A stretch of 64,000 nucleotides of DNA, from contig CANDNT010000003.1 of the NCBI GenBank assembly GCA_947387485.1, forward strand, positions 62,001-126,000, in the 5' to 3' direction. The notes beneath the pieces are model-generated. The model did no database searches. It saw only the letters and a program-made list of their open reading frames with translations, and was not told where the DNA came from. The position numbers and the translations under genes are program-made. Position 1 is the stretch's first letter; each line of letters begins with the position of its first letter. Positions 18,241-27,355 of the stretch are shown piece after piece. Origin of the DNA: Aquimarina rhabdastrellae (lineage in GTDB: Bacteria; Bacteroidota; Bacteroidia; Flavobacteriales; Flavobacteriaceae).

Positions 18241-19596
18241 ATGGAAATTCAAAAACAAAAAAAGACATTTAGTCAATGGATTACCACTTCTATCACGATA
18301 AGAATGTTTATGGTAGGGATTTTAATCTTGATTCTATTGATTCCTTTAACTTTTATACAGTCTTTAATTAATGAACGTTCTCATCGTCAATCGGAAGTCA
18401 TTGATGAGATCAATCAAAAATGGGGAAACGAAGTATATTTATATGGCCCTATTTTAAAAATCCCTTATCGCAAACGTGCTGAAACTTCTATATGGGATCA
18501 ATCCGAAAAATCATACATTAAAGAGCATACAACCACTATCGAGAATGCCTATTTTTTTCCTGAAACTTTAAATATCGATGCTGATATAAGCTGCGAACCT
18601 TTGCGTAGATCTATTTATGAATCTGTGGTATATAATGCAGATATGAATATTTCTGGAAGCTTTTCTAAACCAAATTTTAATTCAAAAGATATTCTTGACG
18701 AAGATATTTTGTGGGACAAGGCTACTATTTTAATTAAAACCACCAATGTCAAAGGAATTAAAAGTAGCCTAAACTTTGTACTTAATGATACTTCTTATCC
18801 TTTGTTTTCTAAATATACCGAAGACACATCTTATGCTGCTTTAGAAACTAAATTCCTTGCACTAAAAGATTTACCCGATACCAATACTATTTCTTTTACA
18901 CTACCTTTTAATGTTAACGGTAGTAAAGAAATTAAGTTTATTCCTATAGGAAAAGAAACCGATGTACATTTAGCTTCAGATTGGGGTGATCCTAGTTTTG
19001 ATGGTAATTTTTTACCTAACCCAAAAACTAAAAAAGTTACCAAAGATGGTTTTAAAGCCGATTGGAAAGTTTTACATGTTAATCGTGAATTTGAGCAAGA
19101 GTTCTTTGGTAAACTACCTCAAATTAATGCTGCTGCTTTTGGGGTTACGTTATTAATTCCAGTAGATGAATATCAAAAAAGTGAGCGTGCAGCAAAATAC
19201 GGCTATCTAGTAATAGCACTGACCTTTTTGGCATTCTTCTTAATCCAGACTATGAGTAAAATTCATATCCATCCGTTTCAATATTTTATGATTGGTCTAG
19301 CGCTTGCCATGTTTTATACCTTATTGATTTCTATCTCTGAGCATTCATCATTTTTTAAAGCTTATATCATTGCCAGCATTGCTGTCATTACACTCATCAC
19401 CGTCTATAGTAAATCCATACTCAAAAGCTATAAGTTTACGCTCTTAATCTGTGCTACGCTATTAGCTTTATATACTTTTATTTTCGTTTTAATTCAATTA
19501 AAACATTACGCATTACTAGTAGGTAGTATAGGTTTATTCTTAATTCTAGCAGTTGTTATGATGGTTTCAAAAAACATCGACTGGAAAAACGCTTAA
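18241..19596 (+). CDS. creD: Inner-membrane protein CreD
   Basis: A 451-residue protein of CreD type: one N-terminal membrane helix (about residues 20-42), a large periplasmic part with the typical EVYLYGPILKIPYR segment, then five to six C-terminal membrane helices. In E. coli and other proteobacteria creD is controlled by the CreBC two-component system and its product affects envelope integrity and colicin tolerance. Here no CreBC is near; instead the upstream winged-helix regulator with two operators probably controls the whole 16.2-19.6 kb unit. A terminator follows. Confidence 0.88.
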   Translation: MEIQKQKKTFSQWITTSITIRMFMVGILILILLIPLTFIQSLINERSHRQSEVIDEINQKWGNEVYLYGPILKIPYRKRAETSIWDQSEKSYIKEHTTTIENAYFFPETLNIDADISCEPLRRSIYESVVYNADMNISGSFSKPNFNSKDILDEDILWDKATILIKTTNVKGIKSSLNFVLNDTSYPLFSKYTEDTSYAALETKFLALKDLPDTNTISFTLPFNVNGSKEIKFIPIGKETDVHLASDWGDPSFDGNFLPNPKTKKVTKDGFKADWKVLHVNREFEQEFFGKLPQINAAAFGVTLLIPVDEYQKSERAAKYGYLVIALTFLAFFLIQTMSKIHIHPFQYFMIGLALAMFYTLLISISEHSSFFKAYIIASIAVITLITVYSKSILKSYKFTLLICATLLALYTFIFVLIQLKHYALLVGSIGLFLILAVVMMVSKNIDWKNA

Positions 19597-19615
19597 CGAG
19601 GTCCATTTTCATCAT

Positions 19616-19646
19616 ATACCGTTTGATAAAAGTTTTCAAACGGTAT
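19616..19646 (+). terminator. Rho-independent terminator after creD
   Basis: Perfect 11-base arms ATACCGTTTGA and TCAAACGGTAT around a 9-base loop, followed by eight T. Confidence 0.9.
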
Positions 19647-19684
19647 TTTTTTTAATAGTTTCGTAATTCTTAAAAATCGACTCT

Positions 19685-20173
19685 ATGAAAAAAATCTCAT
19701 ATCATCTTATCTTATTAAGTTTCTTTATTTGTTTATCAAGTTGTAAAGAAACTTCTTCTAAAGAAGAGCAAATCACTACTCAAAAAATTGAATTTAAAAA
19801 AGAAGGGGAACTTACTTTAAAACGAAACGATAGTATTCTTAAACAATTAGATATTGAAATTGCCGATGATGATTATCAAATTCAAACAGGTTTGATGTAT
19901 CGCACTTCAATGGCTACTCAACAAGGTATGTTATTTATGTTTAATGATAGTGATATTCGCTATTTCTATATGAAAAACACCTTAATCCCTCTGGATATTA
20001 TCTATATTAATAAGAATAAAGAAATTGTAAGTATCCAGAAAAACGCAAAACCTCTTGACGAAACCACATTACCGTCAGAAGCCCCAGCTATGTATGTATT
20101 AGAAATCAATGGTGGTCTATCTGATCAATGGGGACTTCAAAAAGGAGATAAAGTTTCCTTTAATACGTTTTAG
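19685..20173 (+). CDS. DUF192 lipoprotein
   Basis: A 162-residue protein with a lipoprotein signal peptide (lipobox ending LSSC at residue 19) and a DUF192 domain: VEIADDDYQIQTGLMYRTSM-like start, MLFMFNDSDIRYFYMKNTLIPLDIIYI core and a closing YVLEINGG region. DUF192 proteins are small secreted beta-rich proteins of unknown function. It converges on apbE, and a shared hairpin separates the two. Confidence 0.85.
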   Translation: MKKISYHLILLSFFICLSSCKETSSKEEQITTQKIEFKKEGELTLKRNDSILKQLDIEIADDDYQIQTGLMYRTSMATQQGMLFMFNDSDIRYFYMKNTLIPLDIIYINKNKEIVSIQKNAKPLDETTLPSEAPAMYVLEINGGLSDQWGLQKGDKVSFNTF

Positions 20174-20200
20174 ATTTACTAAAAAAATAATATAAAAAAA

Positions 20201-20226
20201 GCCGTTATGCAATTGACATTAACGGC
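20201..20226. terminator. Hairpin between convergent genes
   Basis: Arms GCCGTTA and TAACGGC around a 12-base loop, with A run on the left and T run on the right, so it can act as a terminator for both the DUF192 gene and apbE. Confidence 0.75.
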
Positions 20227-20248
20227 TTCATTTTTATCTCTACTTTAA

Positions 20249-21274
20249 TTATTCTGGAAAACCATTAAGTGCTAAAGTTTCTAATTCTTTTTGATCATTT
20301 TCATAAATGAAATACACCTTAAGCTCTGGATGCTGTTGTAAAAAAGCTTTTACAGTCATTATTCCCATATTTTTAAAGACCGTAGCATATGCATCTGCTA
20401 GCATACAATTTTCTGCAATTACAGAAACACTTAACACATTAGTCTTACTAGGATATCCTGTTTGTGCATCTATAATATGTGCATAACGATTACCATTTTT
20501 GTCTATTTTAAATTTTCTATAGCTTCCAGAGGTAGCCATGGCAGCCCCATCTGGTAATTCTACTATTTTACTATACGATTGTGTTCCATCAAAATTAGGA
20601 TCTTCTATACCTACAGTCCATGCTTTTTGCTTAATCGTATTTGTACCCGATACAACAATTTCACCTCCTATTTCAACCAAGTAATCTGTATATCCTTTGG
20701 CTTTTAAAAAGTCAGCAAAAACATCTACAGCGTATCCTTTGGCCAATGCATTAAAATCTATTCGTGTTTTTACATTTTCTTTAATAATGTGATCATTTTT
20801 TAAATGCACTCTATCTAGCCCTACAGTAGTCATCAATTCTTTTAACTTCAAACTATCTATTTGTTCGAGCTCTCCTTCTGGTCCAAATCCCCAGGCATTA
20901 ACAATGATTCCTATAGTAGGATCAAAAGCACCTTGAGTTTGCTTATAAATCATTTTTGATGCTTCAAATACTTTTTTAAAATGATTATCAACTTGTACTG
21001 TAGTATCTCCTTCGTTAATTCTAGTAATATCAGTTCCTTTTTGATATGTAGACATCGACTGATTAATTACAGCGATCAAACTATCGTATGATTTTTGATA
21101 CGAAACTTCTTCTTCTTCTGCAAATAATACACTATAGGTAGTACCAAAAGCTTTACCTGATAGGGTATTCAATATTTTTTTGGATTGCTGCTTTTGCGGA
21201 CTTGCTTTTTTTGAATTACATGCAATACTCAAACTCGCAATAACAATTATTAAAAGTGCTAATCTTTTCATCAA
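20249..21274 (-). CDS. apbE: FAD:protein FMN transferase ApbE
   Basis: A 341-residue lipoprotein (lipobox LSIAC near residue 19) with the ApbE domain: GKAFGTTYSV, the central FDPTIGIIVNAWGFG, LAKGYAVDVFADFL and GAAMATSGSYRKF, plus the IDAQTGYP motif. ApbE attaches FMN through a phosphodiester bond to Thr/Ser of target proteins in the periplasm; NqrB and NqrC are the classic targets and are encoded just upstream. It is 2 bases downstream of the small gene at 21277. Confidence 0.95.
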   Translation of the reverse strand: MMKRLALLIIVIASLSIACNSKKASPQKQQSKKILNTLSGKAFGTTYSVLFAEEEEVSYQKSYDSLIAVINQSMSTYQKGTDITRINEGDTTVQVDNHFKKVFEASKMIYKQTQGAFDPTIGIIVNAWGFGPEGELEQIDSLKLKELMTTVGLDRVHLKNDHIIKENVKTRIDFNALAKGYAVDVFADFLKAKGYTDYLVEIGGEIVVSGTNTIKQKAWTVGIEDPNFDGTQSYSKIVELPDGAAMATSGSYRKFKIDKNGNRYAHIIDAQTGYPSKTNVLSVSVIAENCMLADAYATVFKNMGIMTVKAFLQQHPELKVYFIYENDQKELETLALNGFPE

Positions 21275-21276
21275 AT

Positions 21277-21663
21277 TTAATTAAGGTGAGTTTCTATAAC
21301 TTGTATACCATTGTATTCTAACCCATAATCTTCGTTAAGGTAAACAGGTAATGTAGGGTCTGATGCATTTTGTAATCCTACACCTGCATAAAATATTTTG
21401 GCATTATGTTCTGTTGCATGTTTTTTAAAACTTTCCATCCATATCACATCATAGTTGTTAGGATTTTCTGGATATGATACTGCTTTTACAATCACAAAAA
21501 AGCGTTGCTTATTCTTATCGATACACACAAATTGTGGATGCCTTCCTAATTGACTATTAATGGCTATAAACTCAAATCCTCTTTTCTCTAGCTCTTTTCC
21601 TACAATATTCATTGCTAGATTATGTAATTCTTGCTTTGTTAGTGCTCTTCCCATAAGGTACAA
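21277..21663 (-). CDS. Conserved protein linked to the Na+-NQR/apbE cluster
   Basis: A 128-residue soluble protein without signal peptide, starting MYLMGRALTKQELHNLAMNI. It is mixed alpha-beta with KRGFEFIAINSQLGRHPQFVCID followed by FFVIVKAVSYPENPNNYDVI-like strands (pattern only), which gives it a nuclease- or Bhlh-like small fold feel but no catalytic motif I can name. In flavobacteria homologues sit beside apbE and nqr genes and are often labelled, without domain support, as an NQR subunit F. It might help cofactor loading or assembly; that is inference from position. Confidence 0.65.
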   Translation of the reverse strand: MYLMGRALTKQELHNLAMNIVGKELEKRGFEFIAINSQLGRHPQFVCIDKNKQRFFVIVKAVSYPENPNNYDVIWMESFKKHATEHNAKIFYAGVGLQNASDPTLPVYLNEDYGLEYNGIQVIETHLN

Positions 21664-21713
21664 AGATACGGTTTTACCTATTGTTCTTTTTTATTCTATA
21701 AAGAGTTTTATTC

Positions 21714-22592
21714 TTATTCTTTAAATCTAATAAACTTTGCTTCTTCAAAATAATACCCTGGGACATATACTTCTTCTCCAGCAGTAAATCCATACCAAGG
21801 TGATAACTTACTTTCTTCAAAGTTTTTTAATAAACAAACACTTTGCGCTGGTGTATTTCCTTGAATTAAGGCATATAGTTTTTCTCCATTTTCGTTTTCA
21901 ATTTCGTCTGCAATCATCACCACATGTCCTGGCGTTCCTGGTTTGACAAGCATATCTCCTATATGTACTTCTTTAAGAGCTACCTTGGACAGTTCGTTAT
22001 ATAGCGATAATGTTCCTGCATAGGTATAGATAAGATTTAGATATCGATAAAAATTAGCTTTGGTATGATTAGGCTTGGCTGTCTTATGAAAACTAACTTT
22101 ATTTCCTTTTATTTTTGGTCGGTAACCTTGCGCATATTTTGTCCACGAACAATAATGTCCAGAGGTGAACTTAAATCCTATTTCGTTCTTTCTATTCTTT
22201 TCCCATAAATATTCTGCTCGCATTCGCATTAATGCATCTGCACATTGTTGTAATCCATTTTTGGGTACTGGAATTTCAAGAATAGCTTCATGAATATTTT
22301 GTGCAAAGTATTCACTCCCGTCATAATTTATGATCGGACTGCCATATGGTTTGATTTTATAATTACGTACATATTCTTGAAAACTTCCTTCTGGATAACT
22401 TATTCTATGATATCCTTCCGGTAATTTAATACGCTCTTTAAGTGTTGTTCCTTCTTTATTGATATAATCCGGTATAATAGCATCTACCACAAAACCTTTT
22501 ACATGATTGGTTGCTATTCTGCCTTTTGCTGTATTGCGTAATAATACTAGAGTGATGATAGAAATTGTTAATGCTAAAATGTATTTTTTCAT
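21714..22592 (-). CDS. DUF4846 secreted protein
   Basis: A 292-residue protein with an N-terminal membrane/signal helix (residues 3-20). The rest matches the DUF4846 family: LPEGYHRISYPEGSFQEYVRN, ALMRMRAEYLWE, and KPGTPGHVVMIADE near the C-terminus. The conserved GHVVMI...Q-G-NTPAQ arrangement and an upstream Cys (SGHYCSWTKYA) are reminiscent of papain-like or NlpC-type enzymes, but the activity is not established. It lies between nqrF and the apbE pair on the same strand, after the nqr terminator. Confidence 0.78.
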   Translation of the reverse strand: MKKYILALTISIITLVLLRNTAKGRIATNHVKGFVVDAIIPDYINKEGTTLKERIKLPEGYHRISYPEGSFQEYVRNYKIKPYGSPIINYDGSEYFAQNIHEAILEIPVPKNGLQQCADALMRMRAEYLWEKNRKNEIGFKFTSGHYCSWTKYAQGYRPKIKGNKVSFHKTAKPNHTKANFYRYLNLIYTYAGTLSLYNELSKVALKEVHIGDMLVKPGTPGHVVMIADEIENENGEKLYALIQGNTPAQSVCLLKNFEESKLSPWYGFTAGEEVYVPGYYFEEAKFIRFKE

Positions 22593-22660
22593 TCTTTTGA
22601 TCGATATTAATCTTATAAAATAGTAACCAAAAACTACGCCTAAAAGTATCTAAAAACAAA

Positions 22661-22686
22661 AAAATCGGTACATAAGTACCGATTTT
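22661..22686 (-). terminator. Rho-independent terminator of the nqr operon
   Basis: Perfect 11-base arms AAAATCGGTAC and GTACCGATTTT around ATAA, with T runs on the minus-strand 3' side. It lies 21 bases past the nqrF stop. Confidence 0.88.
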
Positions 22687-22706
22687 TAATTTTGATTTTT
22701 TTTTGT

Positions 22707-24017
22707 TTAACCTCCAAAGTCGTCAAATCTGATGTTCTCATCTGGGATTCCAAAATCTTCTCCCATTTTTTCTACAGCTTTGTTCATCAATGGTGGTCCA
22801 CAGAAATACAATTCTATATCTTCTGGAGCATCGTGGTGATTCAAGTAGTTGTCGATCACACAATTGTGAATAAATCCTACGAATCCGTCTCCTTCTGTAT
22901 CATGGATATCTTTCTTTACCTTCCAGTTATCTTCTTCTAATGGCTCAGATAGTGCTAAGAAGAATTTAAAGTTAGGGAAGTTTCTTTCTAACTCATAGAA
23001 ATGCTCTAAGTAGAATAACTCACGCTTAGAACGTCCTCCATACCAATACGTTACTGTACGTCCAGTCTTTAATGTTTTGAATAAGTGGTATAAATGCGAA
23101 CGCATTGGCGCCATACCTGCTCCACCACCTACATATAACATCTCTGCATCAGACTCATTGATAAAGAATTCTCCATAAGGTCCAGAAATTGTTACTTTAT
23201 CTCCTTGTTTTCTAGAGAAAATATAAGAAGAAGCTACACCTGGATTAACATCCATCCATCCGTTCTTTGCTCTATCCCATGGTGGAGTTGCAATACGTAC
23301 ATTTAACATGATTTCTCTTCCTTCTGCAGGGTAAGAAGCCATAGAGTAAGCACGCTCTACAATCTCTGTATTCTTCATCACTAATGGCCATAATCCAAAT
23401 TTATCCCATTCTGCTTGGAATTTGTCTGGAGTTTCATGCTCTTCTGGATGTGCTGTAATATCGATATCAGAATATTTGATCTCACACTCAGGAATCTCTA
23501 TCTGGATATATCCTCCTGCTTTGTAATCCATATCTTCTGGAATCTCTACTACGAATTCTTTAATAAAAGATGCTACGTTATAGTTACGAACAACTGTCGC
23601 TTCCCATTTCTTAATTCCGAATATCTCTTCTGGAATTTGAATGTTCATGTCTTGCTTTACTTTAACCTGACATGCTAAACGTGCACCGTGTTGTAATTCT
23701 TTACGAGTAAAGTGAGGTGTTTCTGTAGGTAATGCTTCTCCACCACCGTCTAATACGTGACACTCACACTGGATACAAGTTCCACCTCCACCACAAGCTG
23801 ATGGTAAAAAGATTTTCTCACTACCTAAAGTCGATAATAAAGATCCTCCTGATGGTACTTCTACTACTTTATCGTTGTTAATTGTAATTTTTACATTTCC
23901 TGATGGCAATAATTTATCTTTAGCAAAGATTAAAATCCCTACTAAGATTAACACTAACACTAGCAATGAAATTACCGTGATAGTTATTGCCCCACCTGTT
24001 GACACTAAATAAATCAT
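22707..24017 (-). CDS. nqrF: Na+-translocating NADH:quinone reductase subunit F
   Basis: A 436-residue subunit: N-terminal membrane helix (residues 11-31), a 2Fe-2S ferredoxin domain with cysteines in CGGGGTCIQCEC and a fourth Cys in ARLACQV, then an FAD-binding domain (RAYSMASYP) and a C-terminal NADH-binding domain (YVGGGAGMAPMRSHL, ending in the usual RFDDFGG). It takes electrons from NADH and passes them through FAD and the iron-sulfur centre to the membrane subunits. Last gene of nqrABCDEF; 1 base from nqrE. Confidence 0.97.
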   Translation of the reverse strand: MIYLVSTGGAITITVISLLVLVLILVGILIFAKDKLLPSGNVKITINNDKVVEVPSGGSLLSTLGSEKIFLPSACGGGGTCIQCECHVLDGGGEALPTETPHFTRKELQHGARLACQVKVKQDMNIQIPEEIFGIKKWEATVVRNYNVASFIKEFVVEIPEDMDYKAGGYIQIEIPECEIKYSDIDITAHPEEHETPDKFQAEWDKFGLWPLVMKNTEIVERAYSMASYPAEGREIMLNVRIATPPWDRAKNGWMDVNPGVASSYIFSRKQGDKVTISGPYGEFFINESDAEMLYVGGGAGMAPMRSHLYHLFKTLKTGRTVTYWYGGRSKRELFYLEHFYELERNFPNFKFFLALSEPLEEDNWKVKKDIHDTEGDGFVGFIHNCVIDNYLNHHDAPEDIELYFCGPPLMNKAVEKMGEDFGIPDENIRFDDFGG

Positions 24018-24018
24018 C

Positions 24019-24738
24019 TTATTTTATTGCTTTATCATTAGTATTATCAGCTTCGGCTACTGTCTTTGTTTCTTCAACTTTAACCTCTACTGTTTTCTCT
24101 TCTTTCTTTGATTCTCCGTCACCTCCAGTTAACATTCCTCCAAAACTATTAAAACCAATAGCCATAAGTCCTGTAATAATGAAAGTAATACCTAATCCTC
24201 TTAATGGAGCTGGTACATTAGAGTATCTAATTTTCTCTCTAATAGCTGCAATAGCTAAGATTGCTAAAAACCATCCGATTCCTGATCCTACTCCATAAGT
24301 AGTTGCTAAACCTATTGTAGCAAACTCCTTTTGTTGCATGAATAATGACCCTCCTAAGATCGCACAGTTTACAGCGATCAATGGTAAAAAGATTCCTAAA
24401 GAGTTATATAATGATGGTGAAAATTTTTCAACAATAATTTCTACTAACTGTACCATTGTAGCAATTGTAGCAATGAATAGAATAAATGTTAAAAAGCTTA
24501 AATCATACTCAGCATATTCTGGTCCTAACCAAGTTAAAGCTCCATCTCTTAATAAATACTGATCCAATAACCAGTTTAATGGCATTGTGATTGCTAATAC
24601 GAAAATAACTGCTGCTCCTAAACCTACTGCTGTAGATACTTTTTTAGAAACTGCCAAGTAAGAACACATCCCTAAGAAATATGCAAATACCATATTTTCG
24701 ACAAATATCGATTTTAAAAATAATTCTAAATATTCCAT
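24019..24738 (-). CDS. nqrE: Na+-translocating NADH:quinone reductase subunit E
   Basis: A 239-residue membrane subunit with about six helices; the start MEYLELFLKSIFVENMVFAYFLGMC and the internal LPLIAVNCAILGGSLF contain the conserved cysteines of the NqrD/NqrE/RnfA/RnfE fold that hold an iron centre between the two subunits. The common length is about 200 residues; here there is an extra charged tail of about 35 residues (Glu/Lys-rich, from about residue 205) that is predicted cytoplasmic or periplasmic and disordered. 4 bases from nqrD. Confidence 0.95.
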   Translation of the reverse strand: MEYLELFLKSIFVENMVFAYFLGMCSYLAVSKKVSTAVGLGAAVIFVLAITMPLNWLLDQYLLRDGALTWLGPEYAEYDLSFLTFILFIATIATMVQLVEIIVEKFSPSLYNSLGIFLPLIAVNCAILGGSLFMQQKEFATIGLATTYGVGSGIGWFLAILAIAAIREKIRYSNVPAPLRGLGITFIITGLMAIGFNSFGGMLTGGDGESKKEEKTVEVKVEETKTVAEADNTNDKAIK

Positions 24739-24742
24739 AATT

Positions 24743-25387
24743 CTAGTGGTCTTCTATTAGTGCTTTATTCTTACTACGTTGTACCCAGATGATTATACCT
24801 ACAACAATTAATGCCATTGGTGCTAATACCATAAAACCATTATTCTCGTATCCGTAAGCATATAATCCTGTCTTCTCGATTGGATCTCCAAATACTGGGT
24901 AACCAAAAATAGTACCTACTCCTAATAACTCTCTAAAGAAAGCTACTATAACTAGTAATATACCATACCCTGCAGCGTTCCCGATTCCATCTAAGAAAGA
25001 TGGCCAAGGCTTATTACCTAAAGCAAAGGCTTCAAAACGTCCCATAATAATACAGTTCGTAATGATTAAACCAATAAAAGCTCCTAATTGCTTACTTAAT
25101 TGGTACGAATAAGCTTTTAATACTTGATCTACAATAATTACTAATGTAGCTACAACTATTAATTGAACGATAATTCTAATTTTAGAAGGAATGATATTAC
25201 GCATTAATGAAATAATAACGTTACCTGCTCCTAAAACGAATATTACTGAAACTGCCATTATAATAGATGGCAATAATTGTGATGTTACTGCTAATGCTGA
25301 ACAAATCCCAAGTACTTGAATAGTTACTGGGTTGTTATCTGATAAAGGATCTAAAATTAATCCTTTGTGTTTTTTTGATAGTCCCAT
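24743..25387 (-). CDS. nqrD: Na+-translocating NADH:quinone reductase subunit D
   Basis: A 214-residue membrane protein with six helices, homologous to NqrE. LDPLSDNNPVTIQVLGICSALAV near the start and FIGLIITNCIIMGRFEAFA carry the paired conserved cysteines of the family. Together with NqrE it forms the membrane core that links electron transfer to Na+ export. 2 bases downstream of nqrC. Confidence 0.96.
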   Translation of the reverse strand: MGLSKKHKGLILDPLSDNNPVTIQVLGICSALAVTSQLLPSIIMAVSVIFVLGAGNVIISLMRNIIPSKIRIIVQLIVVATLVIIVDQVLKAYSYQLSKQLGAFIGLIITNCIIMGRFEAFALGNKPWPSFLDGIGNAAGYGILLVIVAFFRELLGVGTIFGYPVFGDPIEKTGLYAYGYENNGFMVLAPMALIVVGIIIWVQRSKNKALIEDH

Positions 25388-25389
25388 AA

Positions 25390-26148
25390 TTAACTTTTAG
25401 TCTTTAATGTTTCAAAGTAAGGAATATACAATGCTAATCCTTTTTTAATCATAACAGCTACACCGTCTCCAGTAATAGTTGCTCCTGCCATCGCATCTAC
25501 TGCATTGTCAGTTTTTCTTTCATTCTTAGGGTCCAAGTTACCTTTTTTAATAGCGATACCTTGATAATTTCCTTGAGCATCAAATAAGTGCTCTCCTTTA
25601 AAATCATCTCTAAAGAATGCCTCTTTGATATTAGCTCCTAATCCAGGAGTTTCAGTTTGATGATCAAAGTAAGCTCCTTGAACTACCATATCTTTATCCA
25701 AAGACATATAAGCCCAAACTGGCCCCCAAAGACCATTTCCTCTTACAGGTACTATATAAAAACTTTTACCATCTTTCTTACCTATAAACAATGATAATTG
25801 TTGCTTATAAGAAGGATCAGCTTTTACTTTATCTTGTTCTTTCTTTACTTCAATTTTAAAAGCTTCGTTTGTTTTTGTAGCATCTGCGCCAACAATAATA
25901 TATTGCTCATCTCCTACATATTTTTCAAACAACTTTTCTGCTTCTGATTCAGGTACAGACTCATTTGCATTATCAGGATGTGTAACTCCCATAGCAAATA
26001 AAATATTCTGCATCTTCTCTATTTTCTTATTAGTCTTAATCTTATCACTTAAGCTAGAAGAAATACCTGCTAATAAACTTCCTACTATCACAACCATTAC
26101 GATTGAAAAGATAATAGTATATGAATTTTTACTTGTGTCTATAGCCAT
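25390..26148 (-). CDS. nqrC: Na+-translocating NADH:quinone reductase subunit C
   Basis: A 252-residue subunit with one N-terminal membrane helix (residues 10-30) and a periplasmic FMN-binding domain. VDAMAGATITGDGV near residue 220 contains the D-x-x-[AS]-G-A-T motif whose threonine receives FMN from ApbE; GLWGPVWAYMSLD and HQTETPGLGA are the other family signatures. 2 bases from nqrB. Confidence 0.96.
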   Translation of the reverse strand: MAIDTSKNSYTIIFSIVMVVIVGSLLAGISSSLSDKIKTNKKIEKMQNILFAMGVTHPDNANESVPESEAEKLFEKYVGDEQYIIVGADATKTNEAFKIEVKKEQDKVKADPSYKQQLSLFIGKKDGKSFYIVPVRGNGLWGPVWAYMSLDKDMVVQGAYFDHQTETPGLGANIKEAFFRDDFKGEHLFDAQGNYQGIAIKKGNLDPKNERKTDNAVDAMAGATITGDGVAVMIKKGLALYIPYFETLKTKS

Positions 26149-26150
26149 AA

Positions 26151-27344
26151 TTATGCAGTTTTAATACGTTTTAATCGCTTCTTAACATTTCCTTGAACAA
26201 CATAGTGATCAATTGTTGGAGCGAATACATTCATTAATAAAATAGCTAACATTACTCCTTCTGGGAAAGCTGGGTTGAATACACGAATCATTACAGATAA
26301 GAATCCAATTAAAAATCCGTAAATCCATTTTCCTTTGTTAGTTTGTGCTGCAGATACAGGATCTGTAGCCATAAACACTATACCAAAAGCTAATCCACCT
26401 ATCATTAAGTGTTGCCAGTAAGGTAAACTCATTAATGCAAAGAATTTAGTCCCTTCCATAGATGGCGCTATTAAGTTAAAGATGAATCCCATAACTATAG
26501 CTCCTACAACAGAAGATAACATGATTCTCCAGCTTCCTATCTTTGTAAAGATTAAGAATAAAGCTCCTAAAATGATTAAAATCGTAGAAGTTTCTCCTAC
26601 AGATCCTGGAATGAATCCATTAAACATATCCATTACAGAGTAGCTATATTCTTTAGCTTGAGCTAAACTTCCTAAAATAGTTTCACCAGAAATTGCATCT
26701 GGAGTTCCAGTTCTTGCTACGGCATCGTGAACCCATACTTTATCTCCAGTCATCCATGTAGGATAAGCAAAGAATAAGAACGCTCTCACAGTTAATGCTG
26801 GGTTAAGGATGTTCATCCCTGTACCTCCAAAAACTTCTTTTCCTATAACAACTCCAAAAATTACCGCTACTGCTAACATCCATAATGGAATATCAACTGG
26901 TACAATCAAAGGAATTAACATTCCAGATACTAAGTATCCTTCTTCTACTTCGTGTCCTTTTATGATAGCAAAAACAAATTCTACTGCTAATCCTACTATA
27001 TAAGACACTATTACTAATGGTAATACTTTACCTGCTCCTAATAACAAGTTATCAATAGACCAAAACTCTGGACTAAAGAATCCTCCTGATACTGCTTGGA
27101 TTTCTCCTGTAGCTAGGTAATGTTGGTATCCTGCATTAAACATACCAAATATTAAACATGGTACTAATGCCATGATTACAATATTCATCGTACGTTTAAG
27201 GTCATCTGCACCACGAATATGAGATCCGCTATGCGTAGTTTCATTTGGCAAATACAAGAATGTATGCAATGCATTAAAAGCAGGCGCCATCTTCTTGCCC
27301 TTGTATTGCTCTTTAAGATTATGTAATTTTTCTTTTAATCCCAT
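26151..27344 (-). CDS. nqrB: Na+-translocating NADH:quinone reductase subunit B
   Basis: A 397-residue membrane subunit with about ten helices. The family segments GKEVFGGTGMNILNPALTVRAFLFF and GLAFGIVFMATDPVSAAQT are present. The threonine in DAISGETILG is the likely covalent FMN site by position, although the residue before it is Glu rather than the usual Ala of the ApbE motif (see findings). NqrB is the main Na+ channel and quinone-site subunit. It is 11 bases downstream of nqrA. Confidence 0.96.
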   Translation of the reverse strand: MGLKEKLHNLKEQYKGKKMAPAFNALHTFLYLPNETTHSGSHIRGADDLKRTMNIVIMALVPCLIFGMFNAGYQHYLATGEIQAVSGGFFSPEFWSIDNLLLGAGKVLPLVIVSYIVGLAVEFVFAIIKGHEVEEGYLVSGMLIPLIVPVDIPLWMLAVAVIFGVVIGKEVFGGTGMNILNPALTVRAFLFFAYPTWMTGDKVWVHDAVARTGTPDAISGETILGSLAQAKEYSYSVMDMFNGFIPGSVGETSTILIILGALFLIFTKIGSWRIMLSSVVGAIVMGFIFNLIAPSMEGTKFFALMSLPYWQHLMIGGLAFGIVFMATDPVSAAQTNKGKWIYGFLIGFLSVMIRVFNPAFPEGVMLAILLMNVFAPTIDHYVVQGNVKKRLKRIKTA

Positions 27345-27355
27345 TACTTTATATT

